DNA of 64,000 nt from Alistipes sp. (GCA_017624955.1 JAGAMA010000042.1:94318-158317), one strand, 5' to 3'; counted from the stretch's first letter, positions 42,195-51,624 are shown. Notes: a model not told the origin generated them from the letters alone. Program-made: numbers and translations.

Positions 42195-42767
42195 TTATTG
42201 CTGTTTAAGTAGTTCGGCAGCCGCATCGAGCTGGGCATAAAAATCCTCGCCAAAGCGGCGTGTGATAGCCTCCTTGAGCGACTTGTAGACCGGCACACCG
42301 AGCTTTTTGCCGCACTCGCGCGCCGATGAGCAGACCGACCAGCGGTGGTAGTTCAGCCCGATCGTGCCGTTCGAGAACTTCATCAGGCGAATCGGATAGA
42401 GGTGGCACGAAATGGGCTTGCGGAAGGGGGTCTTACCCTCCAACCACGCCTTCTCGATGGCGCAAAGCGTTACGCCATTCTCGACATAGGTATAGGCGCA
42501 CTCGGCATCGTTTACGAGGGGTGTCGTGTAGTCGCCATCCTCATCCACGACCATAAACCCCTGGCGCTCTACGGCCTCGATGCCTTCGGGGGTCATGTAG
42601 AGCTTGTAGTTCTCGTACTCGGCCTCCAGGGTGTCCACCTCCTCGATTTCGAGCGGAGCACCTGCGTTACCCTCGACACAGCAGATGCCCTTGCACTGCT
42701 TGATGTCGCACAAAAAGCCCTCGCGCAACAGATCGGCGCTTACAATTTTATCGTCAATCTCAATCAT
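42195..42767 (-). CDS. DUF3109 cysteine-rich protein
   Basis: A 190-residue cytosolic protein of the DUF3109 family. Conserved cysteines occur in DIKQCKGICCVEG, NDAECAYT, VTLCAIEKAW, PISCHLYPIR and SVCSSARECG. Clusters of this kind in related YkgJ/FliB-like proteins bind metal or Fe-S. The P-I-S-C-H-L-Y-P-I motif is characteristic of the family. Function unknown. It overlaps the ddl gene by 4 bp (ATGA) and is followed by the M23 gene. Confidence 0.88.
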   Translation of the reverse strand: MIEIDDKIVSADLLREGFLCDIKQCKGICCVEGNAGAPLEIEEVDTLEAEYENYKLYMTPEGIEAVERQGFMVVDEDGDYTTPLVNDAECAYTYVENGVTLCAIEKAWLEGKTPFRKPISCHLYPIRLMKFSNGTIGLNYHRWSVCSSARECGKKLGVPVYKSLKEAITRRFGEDFYAQLDAAAELLKQQ

Positions 42768-43750
42768 TTGCGGTAGGTGTCTTGAATAATGATGTCATAC
42801 AACTCGCCAAGCGAGATGCCCATCTCGCGGGCCTGCTTCGGTACGATGCTGCCGCCCGACATGCCGGGAATCGAGTTCAGCTCGATCAGGTAGGGCTTGC
42901 CCTCCTCGGTGACGATGAAGTCCACGCGCACGACACCCGAGCAGCGGCATGTGCGGTACGCCTCGAGCGTCATGCGGTTCAGTTCGCGCTTGACCTCCTC
43001 GGTGATGTCGGCCGGTGTAATCTCCTCCGACATGCCGGTCGTGTATTTAGCCTCATAGTCGAAAAAGGCGTTCTTGGCGATGATCTCTGTGATGGGGAAG
43101 ATGTACTCTTTGCCTCCGGCGATCATTACGCCGCAACCCATCTCGCGCCCCGTGATGCACTCCTCGATCAGAATCTCGTCACTCTCGGTAAAGGCCAGCG
43201 CGATGGCTTTGTCCAACTCCTCGGCCTTCGTGACGCGCGTTACGCCAAACGACGAACCGCTGGCGTTGGGCTTCACGAAGAGCGGAAGCCCCAACTCGGC
43301 CACGATCTTGTCGCCGTTGTACTCCTCGCCACGACGGAGGAAGACCTCACGCGCCAGATTAACCTTGCCACGCAGGGTCTGCTTGGTGGTCATCTTGTCG
43401 AAGGTGATCACGGAAGAGGTCATCGAGCAGGAGGAGAACGGAATCTCCATCATCTCCAGATAACCCTGCAGCTTACCATCCTCGCCCGGCGTGCCGTGAA
43501 TCAGAATCAGGGCATAGTCGAAAATGGTCTTTTCGCCCTTGACCGAAATCGAAAAGTCGTTCTTATCGACCTGCCATATAGAACCATCGGCGGCCGTATA
43601 GCTCCAGTCGCGGTGGTTGAGGTCGATCAGAAAGATGTTGTAACGCTCCTTGTCGAGCGCCCGGTAGATTTGAGCCGCACTCTGCAGGGCAATCTCTCGC
43701 TCCGAGGAGTTGCCTCCTGCCAGCAGGGCTATGTTGAGTCGTTTTTCCAT
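42764..43750 (-). CDS. ddl: D-alanine--D-alanine ligase
   Basis: A 328-residue ATP-grasp enzyme that makes the D-Ala-D-Ala dipeptide of peptidoglycan. The N-terminal GGNSSEREIALQSA, the ILIHGTPGEDGKLQGYLEMM motif, PLFVKPNASGSSFGVTRV for ATP, and VDFIVTEEGKPYLIELNSIPGMS with the Mg-binding Glu/Asn are all present. Ligand specificity (Ala vs Lac) is not obvious, and there is no resistance cluster nearby. It directly abuts nadD and overlaps DUF3109. Confidence 0.96.
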   Translation of the reverse strand: MEKRLNIALLAGGNSSEREIALQSAAQIYRALDKERYNIFLIDLNHRDWSYTAADGSIWQVDKNDFSISVKGEKTIFDYALILIHGTPGEDGKLQGYLEMMEIPFSSCSMTSSVITFDKMTTKQTLRGKVNLAREVFLRRGEEYNGDKIVAELGLPLFVKPNASGSSFGVTRVTKAEELDKAIALAFTESDEILIEECITGREMGCGVMIAGGKEYIFPITEIIAKNAFFDYEAKYTTGMSEEITPADITEEVKRELNRMTLEAYRTCRCSGVVRVDFIVTEEGKPYLIELNSIPGMSGGSIVPKQAREMGISLGELYDIIIQDTYRK

Positions 43751-44338
43751 TTATTCCTCTTTATAAAGTCCGTTTTGACGGATGTACCACGCCGTCTTGG
43801 GGTGGATTAGTTCGCTTGTATTTTCGCCTGCAGCCACGCGACGACGAACTTCGGTGGCCGAAATATCGAGCAGCGGTGCCCCCTCCAGGAGGGTCATTCC
43901 CTCGCTCAGCTCCTCCACCTGCTGGCCCTCGCGCGGATAGACGAAGATCGGGTATTGGCGAATCTTGTCGGCCTCCTTCCAGCCATCCAACCCTGCCAGC
44001 TGATCGCCACCCATGAGAATCGAGAACTGCATCTTTTCGCCCATCTGCTCCTCCAGGTAGCGCAGTGTGTCGATCGTATAGGAGGGCTTCGGAAGCAGAA
44101 ACTCTACGACCGAGGGGCGAATCTGCTCGGGATATTTCGAAGCCCCGCAGGCGGTCTCGGCCATCTCGAAACGGCTCAATTCGGGAGCCAGCTCCAAGGG
44201 CGATTTGTAAGGGCTTTGGGGCGAAATGATCAGTGTCACCAGATCGCACAAGCCCTGCTCCAAGACATACTCCGCCAGGCGGATATGGCCGTTGTGGATC
44301 GGGTTGAACGACCCGAAATAGAGCATTACGCGTTGCAT
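43751..44338 (-). CDS. nadD: Nicotinate-nucleotide adenylyltransferase
   Basis: 195 residues from the ATG at 44338 (MQRVMLYFGSFNPIHNGHI); an alternative ATG at 44326 would remove four residues, and both keep the nucleotide-binding GSFNPIHNGH (HxGH at 15-18). The C-terminal ISATEVRRR is the ISSTxIR-type motif that contacts ATP phosphates. It joins nicotinate mononucleotide to AMP in NAD synthesis. The open frame runs much further upstream through gmk sequence, but that part is out-of-frame shadow. It lies 2 bp after gmk. Confidence 0.94.
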   Translation of the reverse strand: MQRVMLYFGSFNPIHNGHIRLAEYVLEQGLCDLVTLIISPQSPYKSPLELAPELSRFEMAETACGASKYPEQIRPSVVEFLLPKPSYTIDTLRYLEEQMGEKMQFSILMGGDQLAGLDGWKEADKIRQYPIFVYPREGQQVEELSEGMTLLEGAPLLDISATEVRRRVAAGENTSELIHPKTAWYIRQNGLYKEE

Positions 44339-44340
44339 CG

Positions 44341-44904
44341 TTAGCGAGCCAAAAAGTCGTTTAAGATGTGGCGCGTATCCTCGATCGCCTTCTCCAGGTC
44401 GTCGTTTACGACCGTATGGTCGAATTCGGGGGCTTTCTCCAGCTCGAAAGCAGCCTTCGAAACACGCTTCTCGATCACCTCCATCGAATCCGTGGCGCGA
44501 CCCACCAGACGGCGGCGCAGCTCCTCGATCGAGGGGGGCATGATAAAGATCGAGCAGGCCTTCTCGCCAAAGATGCGCTTGAGGTTGATGCCACCCATCA
44601 CATCGACATCGAAGAGAATGACATTTCCCTTCTCCCAGATGCGCTCGACCTCGCTCTTGAGCGTGCCGTAGCTCGTGCCGGCATAGACCTCCTCCCACTC
44701 GACAAAGGCATCCTCCTTGACCTTGGCGGCAAAGGCCTCGGCCGTGAGGAAGTAGTAATCTACCCCATCGCGCTCTTCGCCACGCGGGGCGCGCGATGTG
44801 GCCGAAATCGAGAACTCGAATTGGGGATATTGCGCCAACAGACGACGCACGATCGTGGTCTTGCCCGAACCGCTCGGAGCCGAAAAAATGACAACTTTGC
44901 CCAT
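44341..44904 (-). CDS. gmk: Guanylate kinase
   Basis: A 187-residue enzyme phosphorylating GMP to GDP. P-loop SAPSGSGKTT (8-17), GMP-binding TSRAPRGEERDGVDYYF, and the lid region GNVILFDVDVMGG are present, and the length is standard. It follows yicC by 2 bp, an association seen in many bacteria. Confidence 0.97.
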   Translation of the reverse strand: MGKVVIFSAPSGSGKTTIVRRLLAQYPQFEFSISATSRAPRGEERDGVDYYFLTAEAFAAKVKEDAFVEWEEVYAGTSYGTLKSEVERIWEKGNVILFDVDVMGGINLKRIFGEKACSIFIMPPSIEELRRRLVGRATDSMEVIEKRVSKAAFELEKAPEFDHTVVNDDLEKAIEDTRHILNDFLAR

Positions 44905-44906
44905 GA

Positions 44907-45782
44907 TTATAAGATGTTGAGTACCTGCTCTTTGATCTTCTCTAACTCATCCTTCATCTTAACTACAAGAATCTGGATATTTGTCTCGTTGGCCTTCGAA
45001 CCCATGGTGTTGATCTCGCGTCCCAACTCCTGGGCGATGAAACCCAGCTTGCGACCGATACCCTCCTCGCCGGCTGCCACCTCGCGGAAGTATTTGCAGT
45101 GGTTCTTCAGGCGCACCTTCTCTTCGGTGATGTCGAGCTTCTCGATGTAGTAGATCATCTCCTGCTCCAGGCGCGACTGATCGACCTCGACCTGCAGCTG
45201 ATTCAGGTGCTCCTGAATGCGGTTTTTGATCGTCGTCGAGCGCTGCTCCTCGAAGGGAACAACCGCCTCCTTATACTCCTCGATCAGGTCGATGCGCTTC
45301 AAGAGATCGGCAATGAGGATGGCACCCTCCTGCTCACGGAAACTGTCGAGCTTGTCGCACGCCTCCTCAACGGCCTGCATAAGCGCCTTCAGCTCCTCCT
45401 CCGAAATAGCCTCCTGCTCCGAAGAAACCACCTCGGGCATACGCATCAGGATCGGCAGAATCGTCTCGTAGTTTACCTCCACATCGACGGCGGCAAGTGC
45501 CGTGTTGATTTGGTTGAGGTATTCGCGGAACAGCGCGTTGTTAATGCGGGCGGGCGTAGCCACCTGCTGCGACTCGACCGAAATAAAGACATCGGTCTTG
45601 CCTCGCTGCACGCGACGCGTGAGCATCGAGCGCACCTCATATTCGGCACCGCGATAGAGGGCAGGCATGCGCAGATTCAGATCCAACTGCTTGGAGTTAA
45701 GCGTGCGGATCTCGACCGTAATTTTTTTCGTCTCCTGAAATACGACTTCGCCTTTGCCGAAGCCGGTCATTGATTTTACCAT
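44907..45782 (-). CDS. YicC-family endoribonuclease
   Basis: 291 residues. The family start VKSMTGFGKGEV and the C-terminal DUF1732 region (QEMIYYIEKLDITEEKVRLKNH, then GRKLGFIAQELGREINTMGSKA) are diagnostic. YicC proteins are RNases acting on small RNAs and stress-linked transcripts. It heads the operon yicC-gmk-nadD-ddl-DUF3109-M23 and has a -7 box at 45813-45820. Confidence 0.95.
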   Translation of the reverse strand: MVKSMTGFGKGEVVFQETKKITVEIRTLNSKQLDLNLRMPALYRGAEYEVRSMLTRRVQRGKTDVFISVESQQVATPARINNALFREYLNQINTALAAVDVEVNYETILPILMRMPEVVSSEQEAISEEELKALMQAVEEACDKLDSFREQEGAILIADLLKRIDLIEEYKEAVVPFEEQRSTTIKNRIQEHLNQLQVEVDQSRLEQEMIYYIEKLDITEEKVRLKNHCKYFREVAAGEEGIGRKLGFIAQELGREINTMGSKANETNIQILVVKMKDELEKIKEQVLNIL

Positions 45783-45812
45783 AGCTTTTTTTGAGCCTTC
45801 TTAATTGATGTG

Positions 45813-45820
45813 CAAAGATA
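45813..45820 (-). promoter_or_regulatory. -7 element for the yicC operon
   Basis: Plus CAAAGATA reads TATCTTTG on the minus strand, 30 bp before the ATG at 45782. A GCCACC-TTTTA-GGTGGC hairpin lies just upstream (45839-45855). Confidence 0.65.
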
Positions 45821-45925
45821 GTAAAAACGATTCAAAAAGCCACCTTTTAGGTGGCGATTTGTGTTTAATGTCGTTTTTTTACGGATAAAGTGTTGTTTTG
45901 GGGTGGTAGATTCAAAAAAGTTTTT

Positions 45926-45933
45926 TATATTTG
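45926..45933 (+). promoter_or_regulatory. -7 element for serC
   Basis: TATATTTG, exact consensus, at the left end of an 18-bp tandem duplication that covers the expected transcription start. Confidence 0.65.
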
Positions 45934-45964
45934 TCTTGTAAGAACAATTTGTCTTGTAAGAACA
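45929..45964 (+). repeat. Perfect 18-bp tandem duplication at the serC promoter
   Basis: ATTTGTCTTGTAAGAACA occurs at 45929-45946 and again at 45947-45964 without a mismatch. The first copy contains the end of the -7 box; the second copy lacks the TA and is probably in the 5' UTR. Confidence 0.85.
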
Positions 45965-46001
45965 GCATAACGATAATGTTTATCTTTTAAGATTTAATAC
46001 C

Positions 46002-47072
46002 ATGAAAAAGCACATCTTTAATGCAGGCCCTTCGCTCTTGGCCGACGAGGTGTATGAAAGTGCCATCAAGGCGATTCAGGATTTTGACGGTTCGGGTATC
46101 TCGATTCTCTCGATTTCGCATCGTACACCGGCCTTCGATGCCGTGATGAATGAGGCCGATGCGCTCTTCCGCGAGCTGTTGCAGATTCCCGATAACTACA
46201 AGATTTTCTACATCGGAGGCGGTGCCAGCACCTTCTTCTACGAGGTAGCTGCCAACTTCCTCGGTACGAAGGCTGCCTATGTCAATACGGGTGTTTGGTC
46301 GAAGAAGGCCATTAAGGAGGCCAAGCGTTACGGCGAGGTCGAAGTGATTGCCTCGTCGGAGGATAAGAACTTCAACTACATCCCAAAGTTTGAGGCTCCG
46401 AAGGGTGTCGATTATCTGCACATCACATCCAACAACACGATCTATGGTACGGAGTACCACTACGATATTGATGCCGAGGTGCCCGTGATTGCCGATATGA
46501 GCTCGAACATCCTTTCGCGCCCGATCGACGTGTCGAAGTATGCGATGATCTACGGCGGTGCGCAGAAGAACCTCGCTCCGGCAGGTGTTTCGTTTGCCAT
46601 CATCCGCGAGGATATGCTCGATAAGATTGTCCGCGATCTGCCGACGATGGTATCGTTCAAGACGCATGTCGATAACAACTCGATGTTCAATACGCCCCCC
46701 GTATTCCCGATCTATGTGCTGAAAGAGTCGCTCAAGTGGCTCAAGAGCATCGGTGGCGTGGAGGAGATCTACCGCCGCAACGTGGAGAAGGCCGAGCTGC
46801 TCTATGACGAGATCGACCGCAACCCGCTGTTCAAGGGTACGGTGGAGAAGGATTCGCGTTCGCTGATGAACATCTGCTTCGTGATGGCCGAGGGTTACGA
46901 GGAGCTCGCTCCCGCCTTTATGGAGTACACCAAGGAGCACGGCATCGTGGGCATCAAGGGCCACCGCCTGGTGGGTGGTTTCCGCGCTTCGTGCTACAAC
47001 GCCCTGAAGAAGGAGAGCGTGGAGGTGTTGGTGAAGTGCATGCAGGATTTTGCCGCCAAGTACGCAAAATAG
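46002..47072 (+). CDS. serC: Phosphoserine aminotransferase
   Basis: A 356-residue PLP aminotransferase of the serine pathway, converting 3-phosphohydroxypyruvate and glutamate to phosphoserine. N-terminal FNAGPSLL, phosphate-loop GGGASTFFYE, and the Schiff-base Lys189 in YGGAQKNLAPAG. The C-terminus RLVGGFRASCYNAL is as in the family. It is the first gene of a serC-serA-DUF1015 operon that I know from other Bacteroidales; the promoter carries a tandem duplication. Confidence 0.97.
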   Translation: MKKHIFNAGPSLLADEVYESAIKAIQDFDGSGISILSISHRTPAFDAVMNEADALFRELLQIPDNYKIFYIGGGASTFFYEVAANFLGTKAAYVNTGVWSKKAIKEAKRYGEVEVIASSEDKNFNYIPKFEAPKGVDYLHITSNNTIYGTEYHYDIDAEVPVIADMSSNILSRPIDVSKYAMIYGGAQKNLAPAGVSFAIIREDMLDKIVRDLPTMVSFKTHVDNNSMFNTPPVFPIYVLKESLKWLKSIGGVEEIYRRNVEKAELLYDEIDRNPLFKGTVEKDSRSLMNICFVMAEGYEELAPAFMEYTKEHGIVGIKGHRLVGGFRASCYNALKKESVEVLVKCMQDFAAKYAK

Positions 47073-47156
47073 CCTGCGACGATGCCGACCATTATCCCCT
47101 ATACCTACGAGGAGAAAAAAGAAAAAGTTGTCTATTTTACATCATTGGTTCAGCAT

Positions 47157-48080
47157 ATGAAAGTATTGGTAGCAACCGAGAAACCCTTTGCCAAAGAGGC
47201 GGTTGAGGGTATTCGTCAGATTGTTGAGGAGGCCGGCTATGAGTTGTGTCTGCTCGAGAAATATACCGATAAGGCGCAACTTCTGGAGGCTGTGGCCGAG
47301 GTCGATGCCATGATCGTTCGCAGCGACAAGGTGACTGCCGAGGTGATCGAGGCGGCCAAGAACCTCAAGATTGTGGTGCGTGCCGGTGCCGGTTACGACA
47401 ATGTCGATCTGGCAGCCGCTACGCAGCGCGGTGTGGTGGTGATGAACACCCCGGGTCAGAATTCGAACGCGGTGGCCGAGCTGGCCGTGGCGATGATGAT
47501 TTACATGGCCCGCAACCGCTTTACGCCCGGCACGGGTTCAGAGATTCAGGGCAAAACCCTCGCCATCCATGCCTACGGCAATGTGGGCAAGTTGGTGGGT
47601 CGCAAAGGCAAGGCGCTGGGTATGAAGGTCATCGCTTACGACCCCTTCATTACCGATAAGGCGGTCTTCGAGGCTGACGGCGTTGAGCCCGTGGCCACGG
47701 TCGAGGAGCTGTACGCCAAGGCCGACTACCTGTCGCTTCACATCCCCGCTACGGCCGAGACGAAGTGCTCGATCGGTTACGAGAAGTTGATGTCGATGCC
47801 GAAGGGCGCAACGCTCGTCAATACGGCCCGCAAGGAGGTCATCGATGAGGAGGGCGTGAAGCAGGCCATGACCGAGCGCACGGATTTGAAATACATCACC
47901 GACATCGCGCCTGCCAATGCAGCCGAGATGGAGGAGCTCTTTGGTAAGCGCTTCTTCGCTACGCCCAAGAAGCAGGGTGCCGAGACGGCCGAGGCCAATA
48001 TCAACGCCGGTTTGGCGGCTGCCCGTCAGATTGTGGCCTACTTTACCGAAGGCGTTACCCGTTTCCAGGTCAATAAGTAG
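47157..48080 (+). CDS. serA: D-3-phosphoglycerate dehydrogenase, lysine-type
   Basis: 307 residues from the ATG at 47157 (MKVLVATEKPF), which fits the family; an in-frame ATG at 47082 would add 25 residues of unlikely sequence but cannot be excluded. The D-2-hydroxyacid dehydrogenase fold is clear: VVRAGAGYDNVDL and, for NAD, LAIHAYGNVGKLVG, where the first Gly of GxGxxG is replaced. The catalytic Arg is in NTARKEVIDE. Where most family members have TPHxGAST, this protein reads ATPKKQGAETAEANI, so the catalytic His is a Lys, as described for the short type III-K enzymes such as that of Entamoeba. There is no ACT domain, so serine feedback is unlikely. Confidence 0.9.
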   Translation: MKVLVATEKPFAKEAVEGIRQIVEEAGYELCLLEKYTDKAQLLEAVAEVDAMIVRSDKVTAEVIEAAKNLKIVVRAGAGYDNVDLAAATQRGVVVMNTPGQNSNAVAELAVAMMIYMARNRFTPGTGSEIQGKTLAIHAYGNVGKLVGRKGKALGMKVIAYDPFITDKAVFEADGVEPVATVEELYAKADYLSLHIPATAETKCSIGYEKLMSMPKGATLVNTARKEVIDEEGVKQAMTERTDLKYITDIAPANAAEMEELFGKRFFATPKKQGAETAEANINAGLAAARQIVAYFTEGVTRFQVNK

Positions 48081-48104
48081 AAACTTTAGAACTTCCACTG
48101 CAAT

Positions 48105-49346
48105 ATGGTAAAAATCAAACCTTTCTGCGGTATTCGTCCGCCGAAACAGTATGCCGCCGAGGTGGCATCGCGTCCCTACGATGTACTGAACTCCGTAGAG
48201 GCCAAGGCCGAGGCTACGGAGCGTTCGCTCCTGCACATCATCAAACCCGAGATCGACTTCGACCCGATTGCCGATGAGCACTCCGAGGAGGTCTATCGGA
48301 AGGCGATGGATAACTTTGCCCGTTGGCAGCAGGAGGGATGGCTGGTGCAGGACCCCGAGGAGTACTACTAAGTATATGCGCAGACGATGGACGGCCGCAC
48401 GCAGTATGGCCTCGCTATGTGCTGCCACTACGAGGATTACCGCTCGGGTGCGATTAAGAAGCATGAGCTGACCCGTCCCGACAAGGAGGAGGATCGCATG
48501 ATTCATGTACGCAACCAGCAGGCCAACATCGAGCCGGTCTTCTTCGCCTACCCCGATGATGAGGAGATCAACGCCATCGTTGCCGAGGTGGTGAAGGACG
48601 AGCCCGAGTATGACTTTACGGCTGCCGACGGCTTTGGCCACCACCTGTGGGTGATTCGTGACAAGAAGACGAACGATCGCCTGACGGAGCTTTTTGCGGC
48701 TATTCCGGCATTGTATGTGGCCGATGGTCACCACCGCACGGCAGCTGCAGCCCGCGTGGGTGCCGAGTGCGAGGCTAAAAATCCGAACCACACGGGCGAG
48801 GAGGAGTATTGCTACTTCCTGGCGGTGACCTTCCCCGCATCGCAGCTTAAGATCATCGACTACAACCGCGTGGTGAAGGACCTGAATGGCCTGACGAAGG
48901 AGGAGCTGCTGGCCAAGTTGGAGGAGTCGTTTGTGGTGGAGTGCAAGGGCGAGGAGATCTACACGCCTGCCGCTCTGCACAACTTCTCGATGTATATCGA
49001 CGGTCAGTGGTACAGCCTCACGGCCAAGGAGGGAACCTATGACGACAACGATCCGATCGGCGTGCTGGATGTCACCGTGCTGTCGGATTTGGTGCTGGAT
49101 AAGATTCTCGATATCAAGGATCTGCGCACTTCGAAGCGTATCGACTTTGTGGGCGGTATCCGTGGCTTGGGCGAGCTGAAGCGCCGCGTGGATAGTGGGG
49201 AGATGCAGGCAGCCTTTGCCCTCTACCCCGTTTCAATGCAGCAGCTGATCAACATCGCCGACACGGGCAACATTATGCCCCCGAAGACGACCTGGTTTGA
49301 GCCGAAGTTGCGTTCGGGTGTGGTAATCCACTCCTTCAAGGAATAG
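48105..49346 (+). pseudogene. DUF1015 family gene interrupted by one in-frame TAA
   Basis: Reading 48105-49346 in one frame gives a 413-residue DUF1015 protein with a single stop, TAA at 48369-48371, between EEYY and VYAQTMDGRTQYGL. The family usually has an aromatic run here, so the TAA probably replaces a Tyr codon (TAC/TAT). The first part (88 codons, MVKIKPFCGIRPP) and the rest (LYVADGHHRTAAAARV, GNIMPPKTTWFEPKLRSG) are intact and well conserved. An ATG 15 bp after the stop (48387) could restart a 319-residue product. The gene is third in the serC-serA operon and is thought to be tied to serine metabolism. Nonsense mutation, sequencing error or readthrough are all possible. Confidence 0.8.
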
Positions 49347-49370
49347 CGTTCGGCGGGCGCAATGAAAACG

Positions 49371-49404
49371 AAAAAGAGCCGTTCCAAGTAGGACGGCTCT
49401 TTTT
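49371..49404. terminator. Bidirectional terminator between the ser operon and fmt
   Basis: AGAGCCGT (49375-49382) pairs with ACGGCTCT (49393-49400); five A precede and four or more T follow. Confidence 0.85.
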
Positions 49405-49419
49405 ATATAAGTGTATCGA

Positions 49420-50382
49420 CTATCGGAATTCGTAGCTCTCGATTTGGCGGAAGCCCAAGAGTAGATCGTGCGTAGTCATGCGACGCTTGCCGGCCACCTG
49501 CAACTCATGGATGCGAATCCAGCCATCCGAGCAGGCAACCTCCAACTCCTCGCGCCAATCGGTGCGAATCGTGCCGATCGTTTCGCCGTGTGCAGCCTCC
49601 TGAAACGAGGTGCGGAAAATCTTCACGGTCAGCTCCTCCCCTTCGCGCACGAGGCGACTCCAGACGGCGGGATAGGGCGAAAGGCCACGCACGAAATCAA
49701 CGATTTGGCGACCGCCCTTGCTCCAATCCACCAGGCAATCCTCCTTAAAGATCTTGGGGGCCGGTTTGAGGGTCGATTCGTCAATATGCTGCTGCTCAAT
49801 GGGGCGGATATCCCCTGCGGCTAACTTCTCGACCGTCTCCAGCACCAGCCCTACGCCCTTGTTCATCAGGCGGTCGTAGAGCGTGCCGATCGTATCCTCG
49901 GGCATAATCTCCTCGCGGAGCTGGCCGATGATAGCCCCCTTGTCGATCTCATGGTTGAGGAGGAAGGTCGTTACGCCCGTCTCCTTCTCGCCGTTGATAA
50001 TCGCCCAGTTGATCGGGGCGGCACCACGGTACTCGGGCAGGAGCGAGGCGTGCAGATTGAAGGTGCCGAGGCGCGGCATGGCCCAAATCACCTCGGGCAG
50101 CATGCGGAAGGCAATGACAATACCCAGGTCGGGCTTCAAAGCCTCCATGGCAGCCACAAACTCCTCATCGCGCAGCTTCTCGGGTTGCAGAATCGGCAGC
50201 CCCAACTCACGGGCGGCAATTTTCACGTCGCTTTCGTGCAGTTGGCGACCACGGCCTGCGGGTTTGTCGGGTGTCGTCACTACCGAAACAACATTATAGC
50301 CCCCTGCGACGAGGGCTTTCAGGGAGGGTACGGCAAATTCGGGCGTACCCATAAAGACAATGCGTAAATCCTTGGCGTTCAT
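49420..50382 (-). CDS. fmt: Methionyl-tRNA formyltransferase
   Basis: A 320-residue enzyme that formylates initiator Met-tRNA. The formyl-donor motif SLLPEYRGAAPINWAI is preceded by N109-x-H111, and the conserved Asp lies in NHEIDKGAIIGQ (D147). N-terminal IVFMGTPEFAVPSL is typical. The C-terminal OB-like tRNA-binding domain ends near residue 310. It is the last gene of the leftward permease-lptF/G-ribBA-fmt group, 18 bp after ribBA. Confidence 0.97.
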   Translation of the reverse strand: MNAKDLRIVFMGTPEFAVPSLKALVAGGYNVVSVVTTPDKPAGRGRQLHESDVKIAARELGLPILQPEKLRDEEFVAAMEALKPDLGIVIAFRMLPEVIWAMPRLGTFNLHASLLPEYRGAAPINWAIINGEKETGVTTFLLNHEIDKGAIIGQLREEIMPEDTIGTLYDRLMNKGVGLVLETVEKLAAGDIRPIEQQHIDESTLKPAPKIFKEDCLVDWSKGGRQIVDFVRGLSPYPAVWSRLVREGEELTVKIFRTSFQEAAHGETIGTIRTDWREELEVACSDGWIRIHELQVAGKRRMTTHDLLLGFRQIESYEFR

Positions 50383-50400
50383 CCGTTCGGCCCTCCCCTG

Positions 50401-51624
50401 CTACTCCTGGTCCAGACCCAGCGTGTGGTTCATGCGCTCCTGCTTGGTCGAGAGGTAGCGCAGGTTGTGCTCGTTGGGCTTAATCACAATCGGTACAATC
50501 TCGTCGATCGTGAGTCCGTAGCCCTCCAGACCGGCCTTCTTCGAGGGGTTGTTGGTCATCAGGCGCATCTTGCGGATGCCCAACTCGCGGATGATGCTTG
50601 CTCCTACGCCGTAGTCGCGCTCGTCGGCCTTGAAGCCGAGCTTGAGGTTGGCATCCACCGTGTCGAGACCCTGATCCTGGAGCTTGTAGGCCTGAATCTT
50701 GTTGCAAAGACCGATGCCTCGACCCTCCTGGTTTAGGTAGACGATAGCGCCCTTGCCCTCCTTCTCGATCATCTGCATCGCCTCGTGGAGCTGGTCGCCA
50801 CAATCGCAGCGATATGAACCGAAGATGTCGCCCGTAGCACACGACGAGTGTACGCGAATCAGCACCGGCTCATCCTCTGTCCACGAGCCCTTCGTGAGGG
50901 CTACATGCTCCACGCCGTTCGACTTTTGGCGGAAGGGGGTGATTTGGAAGTCGCCCCAGGCGGTCGGCAGGGGTACCGTGGCACCACGCTCGATGATCGA
51001 CTCCTCCTTCAGGCGGTAGGCGATCATGTCGGCAATCGAGATAATCTTCAGGTCGAACTTCTTGGCGATCTCCACCAATTGCGGAAGACGAGCCATCGTG
51101 CCATCCTCGTTCATCACCTCGATCAACACGCCTGCCGGTTGCAGACCGGCCATGCGGGCCAGGTCGATGGCGGCCTCCGTATGGCCCGGGCGGCGCAGTA
51201 CGCCACGATCACGGGCGCGCAGGGGGTTGATGTGACCCGGACGACCCAGGTCGGTCGGCAGCGTGGTGGGATCGGCCAATGCACGGAGCGTAGCGGCACG
51301 ATCCGAGGCCGAAACGCCTGTCGTACAGCCGTGGCCCAGCAGGTCGCACGAAACGGTGAAGGGGGTGCCCAAGAGCGAGGTGTTGTTCGTCTCCATCATC
51401 TGGAGTCCCAGCTCGTCGCAACGCTTCTCCGAGAGCGGAGCGCACAGCACACCACGACCCTCGTGGAGCATGAAATTGACCACCTCGGGGGTGATGAGCT
51501 CGGCCGCTACGATGAAGTCGCCCTCGTTTTCGCGATCCTCGTCATCGACGACAATCACGACTTTACCTTGGCGGAAATCCTCGACGGCCTCCTCGACGGT
51601 ATTTAAAATGCGTTCTTTTTCCAT
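50401..51624 (-). CDS. ribBA: Bifunctional DHBP synthase / GTP cyclohydrolase II
   Basis: 407 residues, two riboflavin-pathway enzymes fused. The N-terminal 3,4-dihydroxy-2-butanone-4-phosphate synthase has [11 protein letters not shown] and [13 protein letters not shown] motifs with [17 protein letters not shown]. The C-terminal cyclohydrolase II has the zinc-cysteine motif [20 protein letters not shown] and EGRGIGL. Both active sites look intact. Its ATG shares one base with the stop of the LptF/G gene. No FMN riboswitch is visible, and the other rib genes are absent here. Confidence 0.97.
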   Translation of the reverse strand: MEKERILNTVEEAVEDFRQGKVVIVVDDEDRENEGDFIVAAELITPEVVNFMLHEGRGVLCAPLSEKRCDELGLQMMETNNTSLLGTPFTVSCDLLGHGCTTGVSASDRAATLRALADPTTLPTDLGRPGHINPLRARDRGVLRRPGHTEAAIDLARMAGLQPAGVLIEVMNEDGTMARLPQLVEIAKKFDLKIISIADMIAYRLKEESIIERGATVPLPTAWGDFQITPFRQKSNGVEHVALTKGSWTEDEPVLIRVHSSCATGDIFGSYRCDCGDQLHEAMQMIEKEGKGAIVYLNQEGRGIGLCNKIQAYKLQDQGLDTVDANLKLGFKADERDYGVGASIIRELGIRKMRLMTNNPSKKAGLEGYGLTIDEIVPIVIKPNEHNLRYLSTKQERMNHTLGLDQE

